Under the pieces are notes generated by a model, which saw only the letters and a list, made by a program, of their open reading frames with translations, made no database searches and was not told the DNA's origin. Made by a program: the position numbers and the translations under genes. 64,000 nucleotides of DNA from Pseudomonas sp. PDM04 (GTDB lineage: Bacteria > Pseudomonadota > Gammaproteobacteria > Pseudomonadales > Pseudomonadaceae). The DNA is taken from the NCBI RefSeq assembly GCF_014851765.1, contig NZ_JACVAI010000003.1:682001-746000 (forward strand). Reading direction: 5' to 3'. The stretch's first letter is position 1. The number at the start of each line of letters is the position of its first letter. Positions 1-10,389 of the stretch are shown here, one piece after another.

Positions 1-758
1 CGTCGATGCGCGTGGCCCTGGAGTTGCTGCGCGATGACAAGGTCCAGGCGTGCGTCAGTGCCGGTAATACTGGCGCGCTGATGGCGTTGTCGCGGTTCGT
101 GCTCAAGACGCTGCCAGGTATCGACCGGCCGGCCATGGTGGCAGCGATTCCGACGCAGAAGGGCTATTGCCAGTTGCTCGACCTGGGGGCCAATGTCGAT
201 TGCAGTGCCGAGCACCTGCTGCAGTTCGCCGTGATGGGGTCGGTAGCCGCTGAAACCCTGGGTATCGTTCGTCCCCGGGTGGCATTGCTCAACATTGGCA
301 CCGAAGACATCAAGGGCAATCAGCAGGTCAAGTTGGCGGCGACCTTGTTGCAGAGCGCTCGGGGCATCAACTACATCGGTTTTGTCGAGGGTGACGGTCT
401 GTACCGTGGCGAAGCGGATGTGGTGGTGTGCGACGGCTTCGTCGGCAATATCCTGCTCAAGTCCAGCGAAGGCCTGGCGACCATGATTGCAGGGCGCATC
501 GAAGCCCTGTTCAAAAAAAACTTTGCATCAAAAGTCGTCGGCGCACTGGCGTTGCCGTTGATGAAGCGCCTGCAAGAGGATCTCGCTCCTGCGCGGCATA
601 ACGGCGCAAGTTTCCTCGGTTTGCAGGGAATTGTGGTGAAAAGTCATGGATCTGCCGGTGTTCTGGGCTTTCAGAGTGCCATTTCACGGGCGCTTATAGA
701 GATTCAGGAAAACCTGCCGGAGCGCATTCACGGTCGGCTGGAGGATTTGTTGCTTTAG
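1..758 (+). CDS. plsX: Phosphate acyltransferase PlsX, 5' end outside window
   Basis: PlsX makes acyl-phosphate from acyl-ACP and phosphate, the first step feeding PlsY in phospholipid synthesis; it is a peripheral membrane enzyme. About 252 codons are visible, so roughly the first 85-90 residues of the usual 330-350 are missing. The visible part carries the family run [10 protein letters not shown] near its start, then [21 protein letters not shown] and [24 protein letters not shown], and the usual C-terminal [18 protein letters not shown]. It is followed by fabD after a 125-base gap, the classic plsX-fabD-fabG-acpP-fabF order. The reading frame is open to the window edge, so this is an edge truncation, not a pseudogene. 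Confidence 0.96.
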   Translation, partial: SMRVALELLRDDKVQACVSAGNTGALMALSRFVLKTLPGIDRPAMVAAIPTQKGYCQLLDLGANVDCSAEHLLQFAVMGSVAAETLGIVRPRVALLNIGTEDIKGNQQVKLAATLLQSARGINYIGFVEGDGLYRGEADVVVCDGFVGNILLKSSEGLATMIAGRIEALFKKNFASKVVGALALPLMKRLQEDLAPARHNGASFLGLQGIVVKSHGSAGVLGFQSAISRALIEIQENLPERIHGRLEDLLL

Positions 759-883
759 GCGTTTTCGTCGGACAATGCTTAAATGTGACCGCTTGGTTCC
801 ATTGGCCATCCAAACTGTCAGTTTCTTGCGTCCCCCGGTGGGGCGCCAATTCTTCGACGACAAGATCATTAGGGGCTTGTTAC

Positions 884-1822
884 ATGTCTGCTTCCCTCGC
901 ATTCGTCTTTCCAGGACAGGGTTCGCAGTCCCTCGGCATGCTGGCCGAGTTGGGCGCGCAACATCCAGTGGTCCTCGAAACCTTCAAAGAAGCATCCGAT
1001 GCGCTCGGCTATGACCTGTGGGCACTGACCCAACAAGGGCCGGAAGAGCAACTCAATCAAACCGACAAGACCCAGCCGGCCATTCTGACGGCCTCGATCG
1101 CCTTGTGGCGTCTGTGGCTGGCCGAAGGTGGCGCGCGTCCAGCGTACGTCGCCGGTCACAGCCTGGGCGAGTACAGCGCACTGGTCGCGGCAGGCAGCCT
1201 GAGCCTGGGCGACGCGGTGAAACTGGTCGAACGTCGTGGCCAGTTGATGCAGGAAGCCGTTCCGGCCGGGCAGGGCGGCATGGCGGCCATCCTCGGCCTG
1301 GAAGACGCTGACGTGCTGGCAGCCTGTGCCGAAGCGGCGCAAGGCGAAGTGGTCAGCGCCGTCAACTTCAACTCCCCGGGCCAGGTGGTCATCGCCGGCG
1401 CCAAGGCGGCGGTCGAGCGCGCCATCGAAGGCTGCAAGGCCCGTGGCGCCAAGCGTGCCATGCCGTTGCCGGTCAGCGTGCCGTCCCACTGCGAGCTGAT
1501 GCGTCCTGCGGCCGAGCGTTTCGCCGAGTCGATCGCCGCGATCGACTGGCAGGCGCCACAAATTCCCCTGGTGCAAAATGTCAGTGCCCAGGTGCCCGCC
1601 GATCTGGAAACCCTCAAGCGCGATCTGCTCGAGCAGCTCTACAAGCCTGTGCGCTGGGTAGAATCGGTGCAGACACTGGCTGCCAAGGGCGCGACCCAAC
1701 TGGTCGAGTGCGGTCCCGGCAAAGTCCTGGCTGGCCTCAACAAACGTTGCGCCGAAGGCGTATCGACATCCAACCTCAATACCCCAGATGCTTTCGCTGC
1801 CGCCCGCGCAGCGTTGGCCTGA
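884..1822 (+). CDS. fabD: Malonyl-CoA:ACP transacylase FabD
   Basis: FabD moves malonyl from CoA to the ACP thiol, supplying the extender unit of type II fatty acid synthesis in the cytoplasm. The 312-residue length is normal. FPGQGSQ lies at residues 9-15 and the nucleophile motif GHSLGEY has its serine at about residue 93, matching E. coli Ser92. I chose ATG 884, which follows an AGGGGC-like ribosome site and begins right at the conserved N-terminus. The frame is open 33 codons further upstream, but that stretch does not look like FabD. The gene ends 16 bases before fabG. Confidence 0.97.
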   Translation: MSASLAFVFPGQGSQSLGMLAELGAQHPVVLETFKEASDALGYDLWALTQQGPEEQLNQTDKTQPAILTASIALWRLWLAEGGARPAYVAGHSLGEYSALVAAGSLSLGDAVKLVERRGQLMQEAVPAGQGGMAAILGLEDADVLAACAEAAQGEVVSAVNFNSPGQVVIAGAKAAVERAIEGCKARGAKRAMPLPVSVPSHCELMRPAAERFAESIAAIDWQAPQIPLVQNVSAQVPADLETLKRDLLEQLYKPVRWVESVQTLAAKGATQLVECGPGKVLAGLNKRCAEGVSTSNLNTPDAFAAARAALA

Positions 1823-1838
1823 ATCAGGAGAAGCTTGC

Positions 1839-2579
1839 ATGAGTCTGCAAGGTAAAGTTGCACTGGTCACCGGTGCCAGCCGCGGTATCGGTCAGGCTAT
1901 CGCCCTGGAACTGGGTCGTCAGGGGGCCATCGTTGTCGGCACCGCGACCTCTGCTTCGGGCGCCGAGCGCATCGCTGCGACCCTGAAGGAAAACGGTATC
2001 CAGGGCACTGGCCTGGAACTCAACGTCACCAACGATGAATCCGTGGCAAAGGTACTGGCGAGCATCCAGGAACAGTTCGGTGCGCCGGCGATTCTGGTCA
2101 ACAATGCCGGTATCACCCGCGATAACCTGATGATGCGCATGAAAGACGACGAGTGGTATGACGTCATCGATACCAACCTGAACAGTCTATATCGCCTGTC
2201 CAAGGGCGTTTTGCGCGGCATGACCAAGGCCCGTTGGGGTCGAATTATCAGTATTGGTTCGGTTGTGGGTGCCATGGGCAACGCAGGCCAAGTAAACTAT
2301 GCCGCCGCCAAGGCAGGTCTGGAAGGTTTCAGCCGTGCCATGGCGCGTGAAGTCGGTTCGCGTTCGATTACGGTAAACTCGGTAACCCCTGGGTTCATCG
2401 ACACCGATATGACCCGTGAACTGCCCGAGGCACAGCGTGAAGCCTTGCAGGCGCAAATTCCGCTGGGCCGTCTGGGACAAGCACAAGAGATCGCGTCTGT
2501 GGTCGCTTTTCTTGCATCCGACGGTGCGGCATACGTGACTGGGGCTACAATCCCGGTGAACGGCGGGATGTATATGTAG
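1839..2579 (+). CDS. fabG: 3-oxoacyl-ACP reductase FabG
   Basis: This NADPH-dependent SDR reduces 3-ketoacyl-ACP to 3-hydroxyacyl-ACP. The protein has 246 residues, close to E. coli FabG. The Rossmann motif TGASRGIG is at residues 11-18 and NNAG at 88-91. The catalytic set is Ser141, Tyr154 and Lys158 (S...YAAAK). ATG 1839 follows an AGGAG site and gives the expected short FabG N-terminus; the open frame upstream overlaps fabD and is not needed. The context between fabD and acpP separates it from the many other SDRs, including the two elsewhere in this window. Confidence 0.97.
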   Translation: MSLQGKVALVTGASRGIGQAIALELGRQGAIVVGTATSASGAERIAATLKENGIQGTGLELNVTNDESVAKVLASIQEQFGAPAILVNNAGITRDNLMMRMKDDEWYDVIDTNLNSLYRLSKGVLRGMTKARWGRIISIGSVVGAMGNAGQVNYAAAKAGLEGFSRAMAREVGSRSITVNSVTPGFIDTDMTRELPEAQREALQAQIPLGRLGQAQEIASVVAFLASDGAAYVTGATIPVNGGMYM

Positions 2580-2695
2580 GTTAAATGTGACGGATTGCTT
2601 CAAAAAAATGTCATACGAGCTGTCTAAAATCCGTTATAAAGCTGCAATCTATTTATAGGCAGAGGGTCGCCGGATCTGAGGAGTGAAGCTTTCAG

Positions 2696-2723
2696 TTGAA
2701 AAGCTGAAAAGTCTTTCTATACA
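2696..2723 (+). promoter_or_regulatory. Candidate sigma70 promoter for acpP
   Basis: In the 195-base gap before acpP, TTGAAA (2696-2701) and TATACA (2718-2723) are separated by 16 bases, about 50 bases ahead of the acpP start. acpP commonly has its own strong promoter because ACP is very abundant. This is a reading by eye, with no mapped start site. Confidence 0.45.
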
Positions 2724-2775
2724 CTTATCCACTGGCCAGCTGCCTGAATTTGTCCATTAGGAGTGAAAACAAGGT

Positions 2776-3012
2776 ATGAGCACCATCGAAGAGCGCGTCA
2801 AGAAAATCGTTGCCGAGCAACTGGGTGTTAAAGAAGAAGAAGTGATCAACACTGCTTCCTTCGTTGAAGACCTGGGTGCCGACTCCCTTGACACCGTTGA
2901 GCTGGTGATGGCTCTGGAAGAGGAATTCGAGACCGAAATCCCTGACGAAGAAGCTGAAAAGATCACTACTGTACAAGCTGCAATCGACTACGTTACTGCC
3001 CACCAGGCGTAA
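2776..3012 (+). CDS. acpP: Acyl carrier protein AcpP
   Basis: This 78-residue acidic protein carries the growing acyl chain on a phosphopantetheine arm. The attachment motif GADSLDTVE is present with Ser37 as the modified residue. The AGGAGTGAAAACAAGGT stretch just ahead gives two possible ribosome sites. It has its own likely promoter upstream and a strong terminator directly downstream, so it can be expressed far above its neighbours while still being reached by fabDG read-through. The length and the acidic helices match canonical primary-metabolism ACP and not a secondary-metabolite carrier. Confidence 0.99.
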   Translation: MSTIEERVKKIVAEQLGVKEEEVINTASFVEDLGADSLDTVELVMALEEEFETEIPDEEAEKITTVQAAIDYVTAHQA

Positions 3013-3041
3013 TAGTTTGTAATCGTTGCTCGCTGTCGTGG

Positions 3042-3080
3042 AAAAACCGCACTGCCGTCACGGCGTGCGGTTTTTTCTTT
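3042..3080 (+). terminator. Intrinsic terminator after acpP
   Basis: AAAAACCGCA (3042-3051) pairs with TGCGGTTTTTT (3066-3076) around a 14-base loop, followed by further T residues. It ends acpP transcripts ahead of fabF and can also be read from the other strand because of the A-run. Confidence 0.85.
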
Positions 3081-3120
3081 AGGCCTGATGCAAAGTCGTC
3101 ATTTGAAAAAGGAGAGTGTT

Positions 3121-4365
3121 GTGTCGCGTAGACGCGTCGTAGTCACCGGTATGGGTATGCTGTCGCCACTGGGCACAGATGTGCCGAGCAGTTGGCAGGG
3201 CATTCTGGCTGGCCGCAGTGGCATTGGTCTGATCGAACACACCGACCTTTCTGCCTATTCCACCCGTTTTGGCGGCTCGGTAAAGGGCTTCAATGTCGAG
3301 GAATACCTGTCGGTCAAGGAAGCTCGCAAGCTTGACCTGTTCATTCAATACGGCCTGGCCGCCGGTTTCCAGGCGGTACGCAATGCCGGTCTTGAAGTCA
3401 CCGACGCCAACCGTGAACGCATTGGCGTGGCCATGGGGTCGGGTATTGGCGGACTGACCAATATCGAAGAAACCAGCCGCACCCTGCATGATTCCGGCCC
3501 ACGGCGGATTTCTCCGTTTTTCGTGCCTGGCTCGATCATCAATATGATTTCCGGTTTCCTGTCGATCCACCTCGGCGCACAGGGACCCAACTACGCCATC
3601 GCTACTGCGTGCACCACCGGTACGCACTGCATCGGCATGGCAGCACGCAACATCATGTACGACGAAGCGGACGTGATGATCGCCGGCGGCGCCGAGATGG
3701 CCGCCTGTGGCCTGGGCATGGGCGGTTTCGGTGCCTCGCGTGCACTTTCCACCCGCAATGACGAACCGGCCCGTGCGAGCCGTCCGTGGGACAAGGGCCG
3801 TGATGGCTTCGTCCTGTCCGACGGTGCCGGCGCGCTGGTGCTCGAAGAGCTGGAACATGCCAAGGCTCGTGGCGCGACCATCTATGCCGAGCTGGTTGGC
3901 TTTGGCACCAGTGGCGATGCCTTCCACATGACGTCGCCTCCTGCGGACGGTGCCGGTGCTGCACGTTGCATCACCAATGCCCTGCGCGATGCGAAGGTCA
4001 ATCTCGATCAGGTCCAGTACATCAACGCCCACGGTACCTCGACGCCGGCCGGCGATCTGGCCGAGGCCTGTGCGATCAAGTCGGTGTTCGGCGATCATGC
4101 CTACAAGCTGGCCGTCAGCTCGACCAAGTCCATGACCGGTCACCTCTTGGGTGCTGCAGGCGCGGTCGAGGCGATCTTCAGCGTGCTGGCCATCAACAGC
4201 CAGGCGGCGCCGCCGACCATCAACCTGGATGAGCCGGACGAAGGTTGCGACCTTGATTTCGTGCCGCACACGGCGCGCAACATGGATATCGACGTCGTGC
4301 TGTCCAACTCCTTTGGGTTTGGCGGCACCAACGGCTCGCTGGTGTTCCGCCGGTTCGCAGGCTGA
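3121..4365 (+). CDS. fabF: 3-oxoacyl-ACP synthase II FabF
   Basis: FabF (KAS II) condenses malonyl-ACP with acyl-ACP and controls chain elongation and unsaturated fatty acid balance. With a GTG start at 3121, eight bases after an AAGGAG site, the product has 414 residues and begins with [10 protein letters not shown], as the family does. The catalytic triad is visible: Cys164 in TACTTGTH, His304 in NAHGTSTP and His341 in SMTGHLLG, each one position from E. coli numbering. The open frame 11 codons upstream starts inside the acpP terminator region and is unlikely to be used. The stop codon overlaps the pabC start by one base. Confidence 0.97.
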   Translation: MSRRRVVVTGMGMLSPLGTDVPSSWQGILAGRSGIGLIEHTDLSAYSTRFGGSVKGFNVEEYLSVKEARKLDLFIQYGLAAGFQAVRNAGLEVTDANRERIGVAMGSGIGGLTNIEETSRTLHDSGPRRISPFFVPGSIINMISGFLSIHLGAQGPNYAIATACTTGTHCIGMAARNIMYDEADVMIAGGAEMAACGLGMGGFGASRALSTRNDEPARASRPWDKGRDGFVLSDGAGALVLEELEHAKARGATIYAELVGFGTSGDAFHMTSPPADGAGAARCITNALRDAKVNLDQVQYINAHGTSTPAGDLAEACAIKSVFGDHAYKLAVSSTKSMTGHLLGAAGAVEAIFSVLAINSQAAPPTINLDEPDEGCDLDFVPHTARNMDIDVVLSNSFGFGGTNGSLVFRRFAG

Positions 4366-5180
4366 TGGACGGCTGGGTCGACGGTCAGCCGGCTGACGCT
4401 CTGTCGCTGAAGGATCGCGGCCTGGCTTACGGCGATGGTCTGTTCGAGACCATTGCCGTGCGTAGTGGCCAGCCGTTGTTGCTGGATCGCCATCTATCAC
4501 GCCTGGCGCAAGGCTGCACGCGGCTGGCGATCAACACCGATCACGGCTTGATCCGTAGTGAGGTGCTGGCCTACGCCGCAGCACTGGGTGAGGGCGTGCT
4601 CAAGCTCATTCTCACCCGTGGCGACGGCTTGCGCGGTTACGCGCCTGATCCCTCGGCCCAGGCCCGACGCATCCTGCAGGGCAATCCTCCGGCTGCCTAT
4701 CCCGGCATCCATGCCGAACAAGGCGTTCGTCTGTTTCCCTGCGCCACGCGACTCTCCACGCAACCCCTGCTCGCGGGGCTCAAGCACCTGAACCGTCTTG
4801 AGCAGGTCATCGCGCGGTCCGAATGGCAAGACGCCGAGCACGCCGAAGGGTTGATGCTGGATCAGGCGGGGCGGGTGATCGAAGGCGTCTTCAGTAATCT
4901 GTTCCTTGTGCGCAATGGCGTGTTGATCACCGCCGATCTCAAGCGTTGTGGTGTTGCCGGCGTGATGCGCGCGGAATTATTGTTTCAAGCCGAGTCGTTG
5001 GGAATCTCCACGCATATCACCGACATCACCCTCGAACAGCTGCAATGGGCCGATGAAGTGTTTGTCTGCAACAGCGTATATGGCGTCTGGCCGGTGCGCG
5101 CCTATGCAGCACTGAGCTGGCCGGTTGGGCCGCTCACCCGTAAACTCCAACACATTTCCCGCGCGCTACTGGATGCTTGA
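4365..5180 (+). CDS. pabC: Aminodeoxychorismate lyase PabC
   Basis: PabC is a PLP enzyme that splits 4-amino-4-deoxychorismate into p-aminobenzoate and pyruvate for folate synthesis. The 271-residue product has the class IV aminotransferase fold features GLAYGDGLFETI (about residues 24-35), KHLNRLEQV with the PLP lysine, and GRVIEGVFSNLFLV. Its ATG overlaps the fabF stop (TGATG), implying translational coupling. The position between fabF and mltG is the usual one in gammaproteobacteria and supports PabC over branched-chain or D-amino acid aminotransferases of the same fold. Confidence 0.93.
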   Translation: MDGWVDGQPADALSLKDRGLAYGDGLFETIAVRSGQPLLLDRHLSRLAQGCTRLAINTDHGLIRSEVLAYAAALGEGVLKLILTRGDGLRGYAPDPSAQARRILQGNPPAAYPGIHAEQGVRLFPCATRLSTQPLLAGLKHLNRLEQVIARSEWQDAEHAEGLMLDQAGRVIEGVFSNLFLVRNGVLITADLKRCGVAGVMRAELLFQAESLGISTHITDITLEQLQWADEVFVCNSVYGVWPVRAYAALSWPVGPLTRKLQHISRALLDA

Positions 5181-5183
5181 TAC

Positions 5184-6440
5184 GTGAGACGTAAACTCTT
5201 GCTGTTGCTGGAAACCGGCCTGGTTCTGGCAGGGTTGTGTCTGGGCGCTTCGGCCTGGAAGATCCATACGGCGCTGAACCAGCCATTGAATGTTGCTCAG
5301 GAAGCGTTGCTGGATGTGCCCAAGGGCACGACCCCCACCCGCACTTTCTACCGACTTGAAGCCGATGGCGTCATCAAGGACGCTTTCTGGTTGCGCGTGT
5401 ACTGGCGCTTCAACCTGCCAAGGCAACCCCTGCACAGTGGCGAATACCGCATGCAGCCCGGCATGACGGTCGACGACCTGATCGACCTGTGGAAGCGCGG
5501 CGAGATGGTCCAGTACAGCCTGACGCTGGTCGAAGGCTGGAATTTCCATCAGGTTCGCGCGGCCCTGGCCAAGGCTGAAAAGCTGGAGAAGACCCTGGAC
5601 GGCTTGAGCGACAGCGATGTGATGGACAAGCTTGGTCACAAGGGTGTCTTTCCGGAAGGGCGTTTCTTCCCGGACACCTATCGTTTCGTTCGTGGCATGA
5701 CCGACGTCGAGCTGCTGAAAAAAGCCTATGACCGCCTCGATGAGGTGCTGGCCGCCGAGTGGGCACAACGCGCGGCGGACGTGCCGTATACCGACCCCTA
5801 CCAGGCGCTGATCATGGCTTCGCTGGTGGAGAAGGAAACCGGCGTGCCGCAGGAGCGCGGGCAGATTGCAGGGGTGTTCGTGCGACGTCTGGGGCTGGGG
5901 ATGCTGTTGCAGACGGATCCGACCGTGATCTACGGCCTGGGCGATCGTTACAACGGCAAGTTGACCCGCGCCCATCTCAAGGAGTCGACCCCTTACAACA
6001 CCTACATGATCGCAGGCCTGCCGCCGACGCCGATCGCAATGGTCGGCCGCGAAGCGATCCATGCAGCGCTGAATCCCGTGGCCGGCAACAGCCTGTATTT
6101 TGTCGCCCGTGGGGATGGCAGCCATGTGTTCTCCGACGATCTGGACGCCCACAACAGTGCCGTGCGCGAGTTCCAGCTCAAGCGACGTGCCGATTATCGC
6201 TCCAGCCCGGCGCCGGTCACGGCTCCTGAAACGAATGGTGAGCCGGCGCCGATCCCGCCGGCTTCGCCTGACACCGACCCGCAAGCGTTGCCGCCCGTGA
6301 CCCCGCCCGAGCCCGCTCAGGCACCGGCTCAGGCGCCAAGCCAGGAGCCGGCCCCGCAACCGAGCGAAGAACCTGCCAAAGAGCCCGCTGCCGAGTCTGC
6401 GCCCGAATCGGGCGCCTCCACGCCGCAACGCCCGCAATGA
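5184..6440 (+). CDS. mltG: Endolytic murein transglycosylase MltG with Pro/Ala-rich tail
   Basis: MltG (YceG) cuts nascent glycan strands in the inner membrane and sets their length. One N-terminal membrane helix (about residues 4-24) precedes a LysM-like segment and the catalytic domain. The motif LVEKETG places the catalytic glutamate at residue 218, as in E. coli, followed by LQTDPTVIYG and STPYNTYMIAGLPPTPI. It starts at GTG 5184, three bases after pabC. At 418 residues it is longer than the usual ~340. The extra ~80 residues form a low-complexity Pro/Ala/Glu-rich C-terminal tail of unknown role. Confidence 0.95.
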   Translation: MRRKLLLLLETGLVLAGLCLGASAWKIHTALNQPLNVAQEALLDVPKGTTPTRTFYRLEADGVIKDAFWLRVYWRFNLPRQPLHSGEYRMQPGMTVDDLIDLWKRGEMVQYSLTLVEGWNFHQVRAALAKAEKLEKTLDGLSDSDVMDKLGHKGVFPEGRFFPDTYRFVRGMTDVELLKKAYDRLDEVLAAEWAQRAADVPYTDPYQALIMASLVEKETGVPQERGQIAGVFVRRLGLGMLLQTDPTVIYGLGDRYNGKLTRAHLKESTPYNTYMIAGLPPTPIAMVGREAIHAALNPVAGNSLYFVARGDGSHVFSDDLDAHNSAVREFQLKRRADYRSSPAPVTAPETNGEPAPIPPASPDTDPQALPPVTPPEPAQAPAQAPSQEPAPQPSEEPAKEPAAESAPESGASTPQRPQ

Positions 6441-6450
6441 ACTTGACTAA

Positions 6451-8071
<1,621 letters not shown>

Positions 8072-8113
8072 TCGACTGCGCCTAGACTCTGAACATCGGC
8101 AGTGGAGGTCAGC

Positions 8114-8470
8114 ATGAATGAAACCGCGAACCAGGGCCCGCGCAACGGCATCCTGTCCTTGACCATCAAGGACAAATCCGTGCTTTACGCGGCCTACATG
8201 CCGTTCATCAGGAACGGTGGCCTGTTCATCCCGACCAACAAGAGCTACAAGTTGGGCGACGAGGTGTTCATGCTCCTGAACCTGATGGACGAACCGGAAA
8301 AAATCCCGGTGGCCGGCAAGGTCGCCTGGATCACGCCCAAAGGTGCCCAGGGCAACCGCGCCGCTGGCGTGGGCGTGCAGTTCAACGATGGCGACAGCGC
8401 CGCGCGCAGTCGAATCGAAACCCATCTGGCCGGAGCCCTGAAGTCCGACCGTCCCACTCATACGATGTAA
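8114..8470 (+). CDS. pilZ: Type IV pilus assembly protein PilZ
   Basis: PilZ is needed for type IV pilus assembly through its partners FimX and PilB. The 118-residue product is a single PilZ domain. As in the founding PilZ protein, the arginine-rich RxxxR cyclic-di-GMP-binding motif at the N-terminus is missing, so it probably does not bind the nucleotide itself. I chose ATG 8114, which follows a GGAGGT site; a GTG four codons earlier would sit on that site. The position between holB and the TatD hydrolase matches pilZ of P. aeruginosa, which supports this name over a generic PilZ-domain call. Confidence 0.88.
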   Translation: MNETANQGPRNGILSLTIKDKSVLYAAYMPFIRNGGLFIPTNKSYKLGDEVFMLLNLMDEPEKIPVAGKVAWITPKGAQGNRAAGVGVQFNDGDSAARSRIETHLAGALKSDRPTHTM

Positions 8471-8484
8471 GTTGCCGCCCCTTT

Positions 8485-9270
8485 ATGCTTGTAGATTCCC
8501 ATTGCCACCTTGACCGCCTTGACCTTGCCGCACACGACGGCTCCCTGGATGCCGCACTCGAGGCAGCCCGGCAGCGCGGCGTCGGGCACTTTCTGTGCAT
8601 CGGCGTCAGCGCCGACAACGCGGCCGACGTCAAGGCCCTGGCCGAGCGCTACGACGATGTCGATTGTTCGGTGGGCGTGCATCCGCTGGACGTCCAACCG
8701 GGGGCTGCACCGGCGCTGGATTGGCTGTTGCAGGAACTCAATCACCCGCGCGTGGTGGCGATTGGCGAAACCGGCCTGGATTATCACTACGAGCCTGAGG
8801 CGGCGCAGTTGCAGCAGGAGTCCTTTCGCCTGCACCTGCAAGCTGCACAGCAGACCGGCAAGCCCGTGATCATTCACACCCGGGGCGCCCGGGCCGACAC
8901 CCTGAGCCTGTTGCGCGAGGCTGCGCTGCCCCAGGCCGGCGTCCTGCACTGCTTCACCGAGGACTGGGAGATGGCCCGGGAGGCGCTGGACATGGGCTAC
9001 TACATTTCCCTGTCCGGGATTGTCACTTTCCGCAATGCCGATGCGCTGCGTGACGTGGCGAGTAAAGTGCCCGCCGACCGTTTGCTGGTGGAAACCGACT
9101 CGCCCTACCTGGCGCCGATCCCTTATCGGGGCAAGCCGAACCTGCCGCAATATGTGCGGGAAGTGGCAGAGTTCCTGGCCATGTTGCGCGGTGAGTCCTA
9201 CGAGCGATTGGCCGAGCAGACCACCGCGAATTTCCGCCGGCTGTTTCCGCTGGCGCATGTGAAAGGTTAA
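8485..9270 (+). CDS. TatD/YcfH-family metal-dependent hydrolase (DNase)
   Basis: This 261-residue protein belongs to the TatD superfamily of TIM-barrel metal hydrolases, several of which are 3'-5' nucleases. Visible ligands are DSHCHLD at residues 3-9 (the HxH pair), GETGLDYH (about 92-99), VIIHTRGA and ETDSPYLAP near residue 205. Length and pattern fit YcfH, the paralogue found next to holB in many gammaproteobacteria. It is 14 bases after pilZ and closes the + strand operon. The cellular substrate cannot be read from the sequence. Confidence 0.9.
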   Translation: MLVDSHCHLDRLDLAAHDGSLDAALEAARQRGVGHFLCIGVSADNAADVKALAERYDDVDCSVGVHPLDVQPGAAPALDWLLQELNHPRVVAIGETGLDYHYEPEAAQLQQESFRLHLQAAQQTGKPVIIHTRGARADTLSLLREAALPQAGVLHCFTEDWEMAREALDMGYYISLSGIVTFRNADALRDVASKVPADRLLVETDSPYLAPIPYRGKPNLPQYVREVAEFLAMLRGESYERLAEQTTANFRRLFPLAHVKG

Positions 9271-9280
9271 ATCGCAGGCA

Positions 9281-9407
9281 AAAAAAACCCGGGTTCTGGG
9301 GGGTGAATCCGGGTTAAGACCATTAGGAGTAAAACAATGGTACGCGGTCCGTTGGTACCAATATCGGCGCGGCACTTGGGGGAGATGCATCGCCGACAGT
9401 TGAAGTA
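9281..9407 (-). ncRNA. rgsA: Small RNA, probable RgsA (P16)
   Basis: The 342-base gap between the TatD gene and the TetR gene holds a minus-strand transcription unit with no protein gene. It ends in a clear intrinsic terminator: AACCCGG and CCGGGTT arms around a C-rich loop, then eight U residues (9281-9315 region). Two further hairpins sit upstream: TCGGCG/CGCCGA and TGGTAC/GTACCA. Two CAATACT boxes (9414-9420 and 9404-9410, minus strand) resemble a sigmaS -10 box, giving a transcript of about 117-127 bases. RgsA of Pseudomonas is RpoS-dependent, about this size, and lies in P. aeruginosa beside the TetR gene PA2957 near tatD-pilZ-holB, as here. The 5' end is inferred. Confidence 0.75.
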
Positions 9408-9612
9408 TTGATCAGTATTGCGCCGAGTCCAGTTCACCGGTCGCGGTTTTTAAACAATTTTGGAATACAGCCGCTTCAGAAGCGTTCTCATTAAAAGAGG
9501 ACCTTGCGAGAAATCATCGAGAAACACAGATATGCTCGGATGATCCGTGCATTTTTGCGCAAGTTAGGCATAATACGCGGCTTCGAATTTTGACCCCGAC
9601 AGACCTTTTCTT

Positions 9613-10251
9613 ATGCATAAAGAACCTCGTAAGGTCCGTGAATTTCGTCGCCGCGAGCAGGAAATTCTCGATACCGCGCTCAAGCTGTTCCTCGACCAGG
9701 GTGAAGACAGTGTCACCGTCGAGATGATTGCTGATGCCGTCGGTATCGGCAAAGGCACGATCTACAAGCACTTCAAGTCAAAGGCGGAGATCTATCTGCG
9801 CTTGATGCTCGATTATGAGCGTGATCTGAACGAGCTGTTGCATTCGGCCGATGTCGACAAGGACAAGGAAGCCCTGTCCCGGGCCTACTTCGAATTCCGC
9901 ATGCGCGATCCGCAACGCTATCGCTTGTTCGATCGTCTTGAAGAGAAGGTGGTCAAGGGCAACCAGGTGCCGGAGATGATCGAGGAGCTGCACAAGATCC
10001 GCGCCTCCAACTTCGAACGCCTGACCCTGCTGATCAAGGGCCGGATCAGTGAAGGCAAGCTCGAAGACGTGCCGCCTTACTTCCACTATTGCGCGTCCTG
10101 GGCACTGGTCCACGGTGCGGTGGCGCTCTATCACTCTCCGTTCTGGAGCAATGTGCTGGAAGATCAGGAAGGTTTCTTCCAGTTCCTGATGGATATCGGC
10201 GTGCGCATGGGCAACAAGCGCAAGCGCGATACCGACACACCGAGCAGCTGA
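9613..10251 (+). CDS. TetR-family transcriptional regulator
   Basis: The 212-residue protein has an N-terminal TetR helix-turn-helix (about residues 14-60: REQEILDTALKLF...GIGKGTIYKHFKSKAEIY) and a longer C-terminal ligand-binding region with no recognisable ligand signature. The position beside the probable rgsA and the holB-tatD operon corresponds to PA2957 of P. aeruginosa, so it looks like a core-genome regulator and not an acquired efflux repressor. No divergent efflux operon lies next to it. Its targets cannot be told from the sequence. A hairpin lies about 80 bases downstream. Confidence 0.9.
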   Translation: MHKEPRKVREFRRREQEILDTALKLFLDQGEDSVTVEMIADAVGIGKGTIYKHFKSKAEIYLRLMLDYERDLNELLHSADVDKDKEALSRAYFEFRMRDPQRYRLFDRLEEKVVKGNQVPEMIEELHKIRASNFERLTLLIKGRISEGKLEDVPPYFHYCASWALVHGAVALYHSPFWSNVLEDQEGFFQFLMDIGVRMGNKRKRDTDTPSS

Positions 10252-10331
10252 GTTGTTCAGTTGCGTCATCGCGCCATGATTTTGCTACATGGCGCAGTAC
10301 CTCAGGAATATACTCAGGCATAGGACTTGCT

Positions 10332-10357
10332 AAAACTTGATTTGTGAGTCAAGTTTT
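10332..10357 (+). other. Hairpin between TetR gene and radical SAM gene
   Basis: AAAACTTGA (10332-10340) pairs perfectly with TCAAGTTTT (10349-10357) around an eight-base loop. It lies about 80 bases after the TetR stop and about 30 bases before the radical SAM start. The symmetrical A and T ends could make it a weak bidirectional terminator, or an operator. Confidence 0.5.
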
Positions 10358-10389
10358 GCTTCGTTCGATTCCCCTGTGCCGGAGTGATC

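Noticed and set aside
9337..9411. A 24-codon + strand frame with a TAGGAG ribosome site (MVRGPLVPISARHLGEMHRR...).
   Set aside because: It lies antisense to the two stem-loops of the probable RgsA small RNA, whose palindromes explain the sequence better than a peptide does.
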